From NCBI GenBank assembly GCA_944320465.1, contig CALUHO010000029.1:1-42944 (forward strand): a stretch of DNA of 42,944 nucleotides, written 5' to 3'. This DNA comes from an uncultured Bacteroidales bacterium (GTDB lineage Bacteria; Bacteroidota; Bacteroidia; Bacteroidales; P3). Positions 1-7,618 of this stretch are shown one piece after another; position 1 is the first letter of the stretch, and each line of letters opens with the position of its first letter. The notes beneath the pieces are model-generated. The model did no database searches. It was given only the letters and a program-made list of their open reading frames with translations, and had not been told where the DNA came from. Position numbers and translations under genes: made by a program.

Positions 1-73
1 TTCGGCTAGGCGAGAAGCATGCTGCATGACACAAGCGGGCAATCTCCCCAAAGTCTAATGACCGATTTGGGTT
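1..73. repeat. Family A palindromic repeat, copy 1 (cut by window edge)
   Basis: This stretch is base-for-base the right-hand part of the complete copy at 5467-5663. It ends with the same 21-bp terminal inverted repeat at 53-73 (starts GTCTAATGACC). The left part lies outside the window. The Rpn-family remnant begins 8 bases downstream, so this copy probably interrupted that gene. Confidence 0.9.
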
Positions 74-80
74 AAAGAAT

Positions 81-398
81 ATGGAAACATTGGAAAAGAT
101 GCCGTTCAAGAACGAGAAGTATCTCTTTGAGAAATTGGAGGAGACAGCCAGCGTGGAAGCCATGACGGAGGAGGACCGGGAGCGGTACGAGGCGAGTCTG
201 AAGGCTTACCGGGACTACTACGCCTGCTTGGAGTACCGGGAGGAAAAGGGCCGGCGGGAAGGATTCTCGGAAGGTCGTCAGGAAGGGGAGATCGAAGAAC
301 GGGCGAAGATAGCGCGAGCTATGAAAAGCAAAGGATTCTCTGCAGAGGAGATTGCCGGCATCACCGGTCTGCCCATCGAAGAAGCACGGCAACTTTGA
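81..398 (+). pseudogene. C-terminal remnant of an Rpn-family (PD-(D/E)XK) nuclease/transposase
   Basis: The 105-residue product has the look of the tail of Rpn/YhgA-type recombination-promoting nucleases. It opens with an LEKMPFKNE-like segment, has a charged helical middle (EDRERYEASLKAYRDY) and a glycine/glutamate stretch (REGFSEGRQEGEIEE). It closes with the family's usual small helical module, AKIARAMKSKGFSAEEIAGI followed by TGLPIEEARQL. Intact family members are roughly 300 residues and carry the nuclease core upstream; that core is missing here because the sequence directly upstream is a family A repeat. The ATG at 81 is simply the first one available. I infer a broken gene, although the 5' part could survive to the left of the repeat outside the window. 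Whether this tail is translated is unknown. Confidence 0.65.
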
Positions 399-462
399 GT
401 ATTCATATGGATTCTGTTCTCAAGAGACGGGGTTGTACCGGCTTGCTGGAGGTTCTTTTGCA

Positions 463-1248
463 TCAGTACACGTGCAGGCTGTTTTGGGCAGCGGGGATGT
501 AGTTGATGCCGTACCAGCAGATTTGCAGTGTGATGAATCCTAAGATTTGAAACCAGAGGCTGGCTTTCTGCTGCAAGGCCGGGTATTCCTGGCAATGGCG
601 TAAGCCAAGGCTGATGCCGTAGCAGAGCAAGGTGGCCAATGCCCAGGTCTCTTTTGGATCCCAGGTCCAGAAACAGCCCCAGGCCTGTTTGGCCCAGATA
701 CAGCCGAGGCATATGCCGGATAACAGGCATAGCGTGCCAAGACGGCTTAGCCGGTCGATGTGTTCCAGTAGCAACCGGCATCGTCCTTTTTTCGTACTTA
801 ATCCGTAGATGGAAAGCAGGAAACTGATAGCCAATAGGCTGTACGCAAAAATGTACAGAATCACGTGGGGAATGAACCAGAAACTTTGCAAGACCGGCAT
901 CAGCCCTTGCGTATGCAGTTCAGGCTTGAGCAGGTTCGGGAGGCTGAAAACCAAGGCCAGAACCAAGCTTAACACCGGAATCCATCGGTATCGGAACGCA
1001 TAGAAGACGAACCAGCCCAGCAAGAGCAGGAAAAACACGTACCAGAGCCGGGTCTCGCCCAATGAAGCCAAGGGCGGGCGTTGGGCATGGATCCAGAATC
1101 CGATCAGGAAAAAGGCTTGGATGCCGATGCCGAGACCTCCCAGAAACAAGGTTGCCTTGCGGTGTTTTTGCCCAAAGGCGGTCGCTGCGGCTATTGCCCA
1201 GAAAAGCAAGGTGGCGATGCAGAACCAAGGGTATTCTTCCCAGCCCAT
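463..1248 (-). CDS. ccsA: Cytochrome c biogenesis protein CcsA (heme handling, System II)
   Basis: This 261-aa, strongly hydrophobic protein has about eight membrane segments. It carries the tryptophan-rich heme-binding signature of the CcsA/CcmC family around residues 190-203 (WGCFWTWDPKETWA) and a histidine in a membrane helix near 128 (FIPHVILY). In System II it works with ResB to carry heme across the inner membrane and ligate it to apocytochromes c. The resB gene lies directly upstream with 10 bases between stop and start, so the two are co-transcribed. In Bacteroidetes this split ResB/CcsA pair is often near nitrite reductase nrfHA, but no such genes are visible in this window. The ATG at 1246-1248 follows the ResB stop closely and gives the expected N-terminal helix. 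Confidence 0.9.
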   Translation of the reverse strand: MGWEEYPWFCIATLLFWAIAAATAFGQKHRKATLFLGGLGIGIQAFFLIGFWIHAQRPPLASLGETRLWYVFFLLLLGWFVFYAFRYRWIPVLSLVLALVFSLPNLLKPELHTQGLMPVLQSFWFIPHVILYIFAYSLLAISFLLSIYGLSTKKGRCRLLLEHIDRLSRLGTLCLLSGICLGCIWAKQAWGCFWTWDPKETWALATLLCYGISLGLRHCQEYPALQQKASLWFQILGFITLQICWYGINYIPAAQNSLHVY

Positions 1249-1258
1249 TGTCGCAGAG

Positions 1259-2425
1259 TTAATCGTTGCTCTGTTTCTTCTTGCAGAAAAGGCCTTTGAT
1301 CAGCATCTCAAGCAAGGATAGCAGAATGAGGCCTAAGCCTCCGTACACTACGGGTTTCCAAGGATCTTTGACCAATTCCAACTGGACATCGGGATTCCAC
1401 AGTCCGGCTTCCGTTTTCACGGATTTGAGGTAGATATCGTAGCCATCGATGCCAATCGGATGGTTCGGCCAGATGGAATCCAGACGGATGATGCCGGTAT
1501 CTCCTTGTGTTTCATAGAGATTAAGATGTGCTATAAAATGGGATGGCACAGGGTCTTCCATGCCGATGAGCCGGCCTGAATCTAAGCGGAGGAAACTGGG
1601 CAATTGCAATGCGCTGCCGCAACTGAGCCATGTGGTTTTCGTCTCTCCGGTAAGTTCGGATTTCATTTCTACTTTGGCTGCTGGTGCATTGCCTTCATCC
1701 TGTGTTGATTCTGCGCTGTATTGGCCATCGGAGAAATGAACCCAGGCATGGGGCAGGTATTCCACAAGCTTGATATCCCATTCCTGGATTTGTTTTTGTT
1801 GCGCGGGACCTTTTCCAGCGGCATATTCCTTGTACTGTTCTATGTCGATAGGCATGGAAGTAGGTTTCTCCAACGGCAGGACCCGGCCGGTCTTGCTGTC
1901 CACGATATAGATGACAGGCGGGTAATAGTCGGTTCGGTATTGGCTCACTTCGATAGCAAAGGGGAGCTTTTTTGATTGAGGGACGGACGATTGCAAAGTC
2001 GCTTCCCATTTCGGAACGTCTTTCCATCCGATCCAGAGGTAGCGTTGGATGCTGAGATTGCTCATCAGGATACCGAAAACCACGACCCAGATGCCAGTGA
2101 ACAGATGAGGGCTTGTTTTTTTAGGATTGAGCCGGTATTGCTCTATGATGAACATCCCTAAGACAAGGAGGAAAAGCATCGTGCTGATGATGAACCAGGG
2201 GGAATCCTTGAAGCTGCGAAGGCCGATTCGGCTCAAAAGGTCCTGGCTTTCGGGATTCTGGCTGATTAATCCAAGTATAAGGCAGGCGATCAGCATCAGT
2301 CCGGCGGTGATGCATACCGCCAGCGGGGTGCAGAACAGTTTCAATACCTTGCTTTTTCGGGATGATAAATACAATAAGACGATAAGGACCAAAAGGATGG
2401 CCGAAAGAACCAGCGTGGTGAGCAT
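1259..2425 (-). CDS. resB: ResB-like cytochrome c biogenesis protein
   Basis: The 388-aa product has two N-terminal membrane helices (about 1-20 and 35-55), another pair near 75-95 and 107-127, and a large soluble domain of about 200 residues. A final membrane helix sits near 355-375 and the tail is lysine-rich and cytoplasmic. This is the layout of ResB, the periplasmic-domain partner of CcsA in System II cytochrome c maturation, which keeps apocytochrome cysteines reduced and presents them to heme. Sequence conservation in ResB is low, so the call rests mainly on topology and on the adjacent CcsA gene. The ribE gene lies 174 bases upstream on the same strand. Confidence 0.82.
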   Translation of the reverse strand: MLTTLVLSAILLVLIVLLYLSSRKSKVLKLFCTPLAVCITAGLMLIACLILGLISQNPESQDLLSRIGLRSFKDSPWFIISTMLFLLVLGMFIIEQYRLNPKKTSPHLFTGIWVVVFGILMSNLSIQRYLWIGWKDVPKWEATLQSSVPQSKKLPFAIEVSQYRTDYYPPVIYIVDSKTGRVLPLEKPTSMPIDIEQYKEYAAGKGPAQQKQIQEWDIKLVEYLPHAWVHFSDGQYSAESTQDEGNAPAAKVEMKSELTGETKTTWLSCGSALQLPSFLRLDSGRLIGMEDPVPSHFIAHLNLYETQGDTGIIRLDSIWPNHPIGIDGYDIYLKSVKTEAGLWNPDVQLELVKDPWKPVVYGGLGLILLSLLEMLIKGLFCKKKQSND

Positions 2426-2599
2426 TCTGTTGTTTTATTTTATAAGGGCGGGATTCAAAGTCCTTGTATCGTGTCCGGCTTTGAACCCCGTTGTTTTATG
2501 ATGGTTTTGTTGTTTTTAGGCAGTGAAGTCTTTGGTGTCCGCTTGAATTTCGGCAGTTTCCTTCATCTGCCGGGGCGGTATCGCGGGCTGGTGTGCTGC
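2426..2599. other. Spacer between ribE and resB with an imperfect hairpin
   Basis: The spacer contains the inverted pair ATTCAAAG (about 2453-2460) and CTTTGAAC (about 2481-2488), flanked by G/C-rich bases. It could fold in the mRNA between ribE and resB. No long T-run follows on the minus strand, so it is not a convincing intrinsic terminator. A plus-strand ORF across this spacer and ribE is an antisense shadow. Confidence 0.35.
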
Positions 2600-3214
2600 C
2601 TATTTGCCTTGCTGCTTGATGTATTCGGCAAAGAGACGGGCCACGTATTTCCCGAACACGTCGAATTCCAAGTTGACCACCGTTCCTTCCTTGATGTTGT
2701 GGAAGTTGGTTTCTGCGTAGGTGTAGGGGATGATGGCCACCGAGAACATGCCGGGTTCGGAATCCACCACGGTCAGGCTGACCCCGTTGACGCAGATGGA
2801 ACCTTTTTCCACGGTGAAATGTTCTTGGTTGCCGGGCTTGAAACGGAAGTAGAAACGCCAGCTGCCGTCCAAGGTTTCCACTTTCTCGCAGACAGCGGTT
2901 TGGTCCACATGGCCTTGGACTACATGCCCGTCAAAGCGGCCGTCCATCCGCATGGAGCGTTCCACGTTCACTTCCGTACCCACTTTCCAGCTGCCTAAGT
3001 TGGTCCGTTGCATGGTCTCTTCCATTGCGGTGACGGTGTATTGGTCGAGGTCCGGATCCAAGCGGACCACGGTGAGGCATACGCCATCGTGGGCCATGCT
3101 TTGGTCTATTTTGAGTTCCTTGGCAATGGGGCATTGCAAAGTGAAATGGAAGTTTGTGCCTTCCTGTTCGATTTTTGTTACGGTGGCGGTTCGTTCGATG
3201 ATTCCAGTAAACAT
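2600..3214 (-). CDS. ribE: Riboflavin synthase alpha chain
   Basis: The 204-aa protein starts with the hallmark MFTGII of riboflavin synthase and contains two tandem lumazine-binding repeats of about 95 residues. Each repeat has its GVxLTVV signature (residues 44-50 and 144-150), and the linker motif GHVVQGHVD is at 96-104. It dismutates two molecules of 6,7-dimethyl-8-ribityllumazine to riboflavin and a pyrimidinedione in the cytosol. The length is typical of the family. The start is unambiguous because MFTGI is the conserved N-terminus. The early pathway enzyme, ribBA, is 23 kb away in this window, so riboflavin genes are dispersed here rather than in one operon. The upstream region is very A/T-rich. 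Confidence 0.97.
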   Translation of the reverse strand: MFTGIIERTATVTKIEQEGTNFHFTLQCPIAKELKIDQSMAHDGVCLTVVRLDPDLDQYTVTAMEETMQRTNLGSWKVGTEVNVERSMRMDGRFDGHVVQGHVDQTAVCEKVETLDGSWRFYFRFKPGNQEHFTVEKGSICVNGVSLTVVDSEPGMFSVAIIPYTYAETNFHNIKEGTVVNLEFDVFGKYVARLFAEYIKQQGK

Positions 3215-3933
3215 GGTTGAAAGTTTAATAAAATAATTTTTATTTTTTTTCTGGGCGGTGTGTCATAATGAGCAATCTGGCTTCGCCGAAGACAGGCTGC
3301 ACCTCGGCCAAAAGCAGTGCAAGTCGAAGGCAGAGACAAAACTCGTTTTGGCTATGCTGAGACGTAGCCTGCGTTCGCTGGAAAGCAAACTCAAACCTAT
3401 CGGTTTGGTTCGGCTCTCGGTTTGCACTGTTTTTCGAGTCTCGAACTCAGTCACGAACCGCAGAGCAAGCCGAACGCAGAATCAAACGGAGTTTGAATTA
3501 TGCTGAGGCGAAGCCTGCGCTCGCTGCGGAGCAGCAACAGTACGCTCCTTCGTTCTCGCTCTCAGTGCCTTGCATCTTACTCACTCTGACACGCCGCCTG
3601 AGGTTGATTTCAAATGCCTATTTTGATACACCCTCTTTTCGATTGAGCCGAGTGCAGAAACAAGCTTGCTTGGTTCTGCCGAGGCGGAGAAAGATCGGCG
3701 AAGCCAGCCAAAAGAAAGACGCTGGGAAGGACGGCTCTGGCGAGAACCAAATGTTTGCCGGTTATGAGCGGAAGCTCGCGGTGGCAAGGACATGGTGAAA
3801 TCCCTGGCTACACGTGCTATGGCAACTGCCCGGCCACACGGCAAACGCCCCGTCCCGCGAGGCTGTTCGAGTCCTTCGTTGTTTTACTTCACATCGGTTC
3901 AATCCCTTGAGTTTGTCTTAGGTCGCGTCAAAC
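3215..3933. other. 719-bp intergenic region, no credible gene
   Basis: This gap between the starts and stops of two minus-strand genes holds a family B repeat (3254-3598). After it come about 330 bases in which no ORF looks protein-like on either strand. A phrase downstream of the repeat (ATTTCAAATGCCTATTTTGA, about 3607-3626) recurs almost unchanged downstream of the family B copy at 27513-27692. The rest (3630-3930) is G/C-rich and I recognise nothing in it. Confidence 0.7.
3254..3598. repeat. Family B repeat, copy 1 (345 bp, imperfect inverted ends)
   Basis: The left end (GTGTCATAATGAGCAA at 3260-3275, with GGCG upstream) and the right end (TTACTCACTCTGACAC at 3577-3592, followed by GCCGCC) are inverted repeats matching at about 18 of 22 positions. 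The same ends delimit a shorter copy at 27513-27692. The right-hand 90 bases of the two copies are nearly identical, whereas the core differs in length. No protein-like ORF is present. The core contains short palindromic modules such as CGCTCGCTGCGGAGCAGC. Confidence 0.75.
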
Positions 3934-5136
3934 TTAGGATACGGCTTCGCGGACGGATTTCTTGAACAGTTCCATGCCGTAGTCGATTTCCTCGTCGGAG
4001 ATGGTGAGCGGCGGCGTCAAGGCCAAAGCCTTGTGGTTGAACAGCAGCCAGAACGAGATGAAACCGTTTTCCATGCAGCGTTCCTGCACCTTGGCTGTGA
4101 TTTCGCTATTTTCGAAATGCGCCGATAGGAACAATCCCTTGCCGTGGACTTCCTTCACTTGCGGTATTTCTTGCAGGTGGCGGCGGATCCGTTGGCCTTT
4201 GGCTTCCACTTTCGGCAAGACTTCCGGGCTTTTAATCAGTCGTAAAGCGGCCAGTGAAGCCACGCAGCTCATCGGGTGGCCGCCGAAGGTGGAAGCGTGC
4301 CCCATCAGCGGATGCTCGTTGTCGAGCAAGGCCATCAGCTCCTGGCTGGCGACGAAAGCCCCGATAGGCATCCCGCCCCCCATGCCTTTGGCTATGCAAA
4401 GGATATCCGGCACCACACCGTAATGTTCAAAGGCAAAAAGTTTTCCGGTTCGACCGAAGCCGCTTTGTATCTCGTCGAAAATCAGCAAGGCTCCGTGTTC
4501 GGTGCATTTTTGGCGGAGTTTCTGCATGAATTCCGGTCTGGCTTCCATCATGCCGCTTCCGGACTGAATCACTTCGGCCACCACGCAGCAGGTCTTGTCG
4601 CTGATGGCATCGAGCTGGTCCGTATTGTTGTATTCCAGCATCCTGTGCTCCGGCAGAAGCGGGTCGAAACGCTGGCGGATCGGTTCGTTTCCCAGAGCGG
4701 ACATCGCCCCCATCGTGCTTCCATGGTAGGAATTGGCAAAGGAAATGATTTCGCCCCGGTGGTTGCAGAGCCGGGCCAGCTTGATGGCGCCTTCGATGGA
4801 CTCTGACCCCGAGTTGAGCAGGAAAATCTTCTGGAGCTGCGGAGGCAGGATGCTGCAAAGCTCTTCGGCCAAATTCAATTGAGGCTGCTGGATGAATTCC
4901 CCATAGACCATGATGTGCAGGTATTTCTGCATCTGTTCTTCCAAGGCTTTCAGGACAACCGGGTTCCGATGCCCCACATTGTTGACGCAAATGCTGGAAA
5001 TGAAGTCGATATATCTTTTCCCCTCCTGGTTCCAGATATAGACGCCTTCGCCTTTGGCCACGTCCACGATAAAGGGCGGGAAATTCGATGCCTGGGCGAT
5101 GTACCTTTTGAAAAGGTGTTGATGACGAGGATCCAT
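3934..5136 (-). CDS. Class-III PLP aminotransferase (acetylornithine/ornithine type)
   Basis: The 400-aa protein is a fold-type I, class-III pyridoxal-phosphate aminotransferase. Visible features are the substrate/PLP strand segment LLNSGSES (106-113), the PLP-binding DEIQSGFGRTG (221-231), the Schiff-base lysine K250 in CIAKGMGGG, and the phosphate-binding region near HASTFGGHP. Class-III enzymes of this type move an amino group from an omega-amino donor (ornithine, acetylornithine, lysine, putrescine or GABA) to a keto acid. The sequence alone does not decide the substrate, and no arginine biosynthesis gene is adjacent. The start at the ATG ending at 5136 is chosen because MDPRHQHLFKRY begins the conserved domain. 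The upstream extension of 49 codons is basic and low-complexity. Confidence 0.88.
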   Translation of the reverse strand: MDPRHQHLFKRYIAQASNFPPFIVDVAKGEGVYIWNQEGKRYIDFISSICVNNVGHRNPVVLKALEEQMQKYLHIMVYGEFIQQPQLNLAEELCSILPPQLQKIFLLNSGSESIEGAIKLARLCNHRGEIISFANSYHGSTMGAMSALGNEPIRQRFDPLLPEHRMLEYNNTDQLDAISDKTCCVVAEVIQSGSGMMEARPEFMQKLRQKCTEHGALLIFDEIQSGFGRTGKLFAFEHYGVVPDILCIAKGMGGGMPIGAFVASQELMALLDNEHPLMGHASTFGGHPMSCVASLAALRLIKSPEVLPKVEAKGQRIRRHLQEIPQVKEVHGKGLFLSAHFENSEITAKVQERCMENGFISFWLLFNHKALALTPPLTISDEEIDYGMELFKKSVREAVS

Positions 5137-5466
5137 ATTGTCGTTCTTCTTTGTTCTGCAACGGTGGATGCCGATCCGGGCCGGCAATGGAAGGTTTTTT
5201 TCGATGCCCGCGATTGGCTGACCTGTCGGCCTTGCTGTTTTCTTCTCGGCTTTTTTGAAAAAAAACATGCAAACGGCAAACATACAAAAAAAATAGGAAA
5301 GCCTTTTTGTTTTGCATGGGGAAAGATTTCGGGAAAGATTCTATCCGTGGTCGGCCATGGCTGGGGCAATGGCGCTCGGCAATAGGAGCGGCATGGAACC
5401 TCTGGGGCAGTTTGTTGCGCACTTTTCGGCAAGACGGCAAATCAAAGAGAATGACCATTCAACTTA
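5137..5466. other. 330-bp leader region upstream of the aminotransferase
   Basis: This region lies between the aminotransferase start and the family A repeat. It has A-rich and T-rich runs at 5244-5300 and a minus-strand TATGTTTG box at 5277-5284. I see no gene of its own; overlapping ORFs are extensions or shadows. Confidence 0.5.
5277..5284 (-). promoter_or_regulatory. Candidate -7 box (TATGTTTG) for the aminotransferase
   Basis: On the minus strand this reads TATGTTTG, a match to the Bacteroidetes -7 consensus TAnnTTTG. It is 140 bases upstream of the chosen start. I see no good TTTG -33 element at the usual 19-20 base spacing. Confidence 0.35.
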
Positions 5467-5663
5467 AACCCAAATCGGTCATTAGACACGCCGTGTCTGT
5501 TTTTGATTGGGAAAATGAGGCTTTCGGGCATCTTGCCCGCTTCTGTCCGCATCCTGTTTCTCGCTACGCCTCGACGTAGCCCGCTACGCCTTCGGCTAGG
5601 CGAGAAGCATGCTGCATGACACAAGCGGGCAATCTCCCCAAAGTCTAATGACCGATTTGGGTT
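5467..5663. repeat. Family A palindromic repeat, copy 2 (197 bp, complete)
   Basis: The element has perfect 21-bp terminal inverted repeats (5467-5487, starting AACCCAAATCGG, and 5643-5663). The inverted similarity continues inward: TTGCCCGCTTCTGT on the left pairs with ACACAAGCGGGCAA on the right, and CTCGC and GCGAG flank the centre. The whole unit therefore forms one long imperfect hairpin. It has the same length and about 97% of the same bases as the copy at 16278-16474. TAA lies just outside both ends, which could be a short target duplication. No plausible ORF is encoded. Confidence 0.92.
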
Positions 5664-5692
5664 AAAAGAACGGCCACTCAACTTTGGCCGGC

Positions 5693-6202
5693 TTATCGAA
5701 CGCCTTCCAATGCTAACAGGAATTTCTTGGTATCCAGCCCCCCGCCGTACCCGGTCAGGGAACGGTCGCTGCCGATGACCCGGTGACAGGGCGCGAAAAT
5801 CGAAATCGCGTTCGCTCCGTTGGCATTGGCTACAGCGCGGACGGCTTTCGGCATCCCTATCCTGCGAGCCATTTCTCCGTAAGAAATCGTTTGCCCGTAA
5901 GGGATTTCCAAAAGCATCTGCCAGACGCTTTTCTGGAAGTGGCTGCCAACGAACAGCAAAGGCATGTCGAAAGATTTCCGCTGTCCCTGAAAGTAGGCAT
6001 CCAGCTGGCGGGCGGCTTCCTGGGTGATGTCGGAGGCTTGGAGTTCGTATCGGGCGTGCAATCCGGCTTGCAGGCGTTTGCCAACTCGGCCGGGATGCTT
6101 TTCGTTGAGCCAGTTGCAGAGACAGAGTTTGTCTTGGAACGAGCCTAATGCCAATTCTCCGCAAGGGGCAATATAGGATTGGATGAAAATACTATCATGC
6201 AT
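5693..6202 (-). CDS. ogt: Methylated-DNA--protein-cysteine S-methyltransferase
   Basis: The 169-aa protein carries the active-site motif PCHRVIG at 138-144, with the methyl-accepting C139. Around it are the helix-turn-helix recognition segment (IPYGQTISYGEMARRIG, 100-116) and the family's C-terminal YGGGLDTKKFLL. It repairs O6-alkylguanine and O4-alkylthymine by irreversible transfer of the alkyl group to its cysteine. The length fits Ogt/AdaB without an Ada N-terminal regulator. I place the start at the ATG ending at 6202 rather than 20 codons further upstream, because a TACCTTTG promoter box lies at 6224-6231, between the two options. A family A repeat sits directly downstream. Confidence 0.94.
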   Translation of the reverse strand: MHDSIFIQSYIAPCGELALGSFQDKLCLCNWLNEKHPGRVGKRLQAGLHARYELQASDITQEAARQLDAYFQGQRKSFDMPLLFVGSHFQKSVWQMLLEIPYGQTISYGEMARRIGMPKAVRAVANANGANAISIFAPCHRVIGSDRSLTGYGGGLDTKKFLLALEGVR

Positions 6203-6223
6203 GATGTTGTTCTGTATTTGTTT

Positions 6224-6231
6224 CAAAGGTA
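6224..6231 (-). promoter_or_regulatory. -7 promoter box (TACCTTTG) of ogt
   Basis: Read on the minus strand, the box is a full TAnnTTTG match 22 bases upstream of the chosen ogt start. TTGAG near 6250-6255 is a weak -33 candidate. Transcription would begin near 6217, which excludes the longer start. Confidence 0.55.
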
Positions 6232-6301
6232 GCATTTTTCCCGAATAATACTCAATGGCCAATCTTCATATTCTGGGTTGCTTTGGGCGTTCCGCAAAAT
6301 T

Positions 6302-6506
6302 AGAAGCTGTTTAAATTTATTGCGATCCTGAAAAGAATGGATTTTCAGGGGGCGGTTTCAGGATTTTGTTTGCCCATCGGGGGCTATTTGGGGTCTTGCT
6401 TGCGTTTTTCACGTCAGATAGCTGGGCTATCCTCCTTTGAAAAACGCGGCGCCATCCCTCCAAATCCCCTCCCGATGGCCTAAACAAATAAATTTAAACA
6501 GCTTCT
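6302..6506. repeat. Family C repeat (205 bp, 20-bp perfect inverted ends)
   Basis: The termini AGAAGCTGTTTAAATTTATT (6302-6321) and its exact reverse complement (6487-6506) enclose 165 bases. The inside holds further weak symmetry (CCATCGGGGGC on the left, CCCCTCCCGATGG on the right) and no protein-like ORF. The architecture is that of a MITE. Only one copy is in the window; a related half-motif, CTGTTTAAAAACAG, occurs at 20814-20827. Confidence 0.85.
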
Positions 6507-6800
6507 TATTCTTGACTGGATTCCGACCGAGGGGGAAGGATTTCATATCCTTCGTATGCAAGGGTAATTGTTTTGGGTAGGAAAGACGATATTCATGAGG
6601 TGTTGTTTAATTTATTGATTTTTATGTTTCTATGTGCGTGCGTCAAAGGTTTGGATTTTGTCCTGTAGATTTTTTTTCCGAAGAATGTTTTTCTTTTCTT
6701 GAAAATTATTTCTTTTGCACTCGCATTCCCTTTCTGAAGTGAGTTCCATAATTTGTTGGGGTGCTTTTAATTTATTGATAAATAGTTTGTTAGTTAAGAA
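6507..6800. other. A/T-rich spacer upstream of the 138-aa gene
   Basis: The spacer is markedly richer in A/T than its surroundings. It contains TAATTTG and TAGTTTG, each one base short of a TAnnTTTG box. A minus-strand ORF over this area and the downstream gene is a shadow. No RNA gene was recognised. Confidence 0.45.
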
Positions 6801-7217
6801 ATGACAGCAAGGAAAGCCTTTGAGACTGACCAGAATAATCTGGCAAAGGAAGAAAGCAAAGGGGTGGTAGCACCTGCCAAGAAAAAGCTCTGCCGCATTA
6901 TCAGTTACGAAAAGATGAGTCCTGAAGTAAGGGCCTTGTTCGATGCCAAATATGCGGATGGATATGCCGACTATGTGAACCGTTACTCGAAACCGAACGG
7001 GGAATCGTTTTACGCTGTCAGCCTCTACACGGATGAAGCCGATTACTTGATCAAGGTAGATGTGGACGTGGACTTGGCCTACAATGTAGAAGACGATGTG
7101 GATGAAGCTGCCAATCCGGAAGATGAAATCGGGGAAGGCATGGGTGATGAACACAATGCGCCTGATGTGAACGACTTGGCCGATTCCATTGCAGATGAAA
7201 GTACGGAAAATCTGTAG
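6801..7217 (+). CDS. Small acidic protein of unknown function
   Basis: The 138-aa product has no domain I recognise. The first 30 residues are basic and polar. A compact middle (35-90) has the character of a folded domain (YEKMSPEVRALFDAKYADGY, then FYAVSLYTDEADYLIKVDVD). The last 45 residues are strongly acidic and probably disordered. There is no signal peptide or membrane segment. The gene stands alone, convergent with crcB 10 bases away, behind an A/T-rich leader. Codon use matches its neighbours, which supports a real gene. The acidic tail and KVDVDVDLAYNV segment could bind cations or a basic partner, but that is speculation. Confidence 0.7.
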   Translation: MTARKAFETDQNNLAKEESKGVVAPAKKKLCRIISYEKMSPEVRALFDAKYADGYADYVNRYSKPNGESFYAVSLYTDEADYLIKVDVDVDLAYNVEDDVDEAANPEDEIGEGMGDEHNAPDVNDLADSIADESTENL

Positions 7218-7227
7218 TTTTTTTTTC

Positions 7228-7614
7228 TCAGATCTTACTGGAAAGATTGTTGGCCATCCAGCCGCCAGCTAGTACAGCCAGCAATCCGGATGCCACGCTG
7301 CTCAGTGCATACAGGAAGAAAAGTCCGTAGAACCCGTGTTTCAACAACAGGATTCCTTCATTGCTGAAAGTGGAAAACGTGGTAAAGCCTCCGCAAAGCC
7401 CCACGGTTAGGAAGAGGCGCAATTCGGCCGGGACCGGGAAACGAAAAGAAAGCGCATAGAATAATCCTATCAGAAAGCTTCCCGTCACGTTGACCCCAAA
7501 GGTTCCCCAAGGGAATACCGCATCTGCCAATGGCTTGCGCGACAGTTCCTGTATCCCGTAGCGGAGCAGGCTGCCGATGCCGCCCCCTAAGAAAACGCAG
7601 AGTATTTTCATCAT
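7228..7614 (-). CDS. crcB: Fluoride ion channel CrcB/Fluc
   Basis: The 128-aa protein has four membrane helices and the conserved CrcB signatures GGGIGSLLRYG (10-20), WGTFGVNVTGSFLIG (36-50) and GLCGGFTTFSTFSNE (72-86). It forms a dimeric channel that lets fluoride leave the cytoplasm. The start at 7614 is 4 bases beyond the stop of the ABC ATPase, so crcB is the last gene of that importer operon. A fluoride exporter in a metal-chelate importer operon is an uncommon pairing. No fluoride riboswitch is seen. Confidence 0.93.
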   Translation of the reverse strand: MMKILCVFLGGGIGSLLRYGIQELSRKPLADAVFPWGTFGVNVTGSFLIGLFYALSFRFPVPAELRLFLTVGLCGGFTTFSTFSNEGILLLKHGFYGLFFLYALSSVASGLLAVLAGGWMANNLSSKI

Positions 7615-7618
7615 GATA

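Noticed and set aside
2471..2998. Plus-strand ORF of 175 codons
   Set aside because: It is antisense to ribE and lacks any protein-family feature; ribE is certain on the minus strand.
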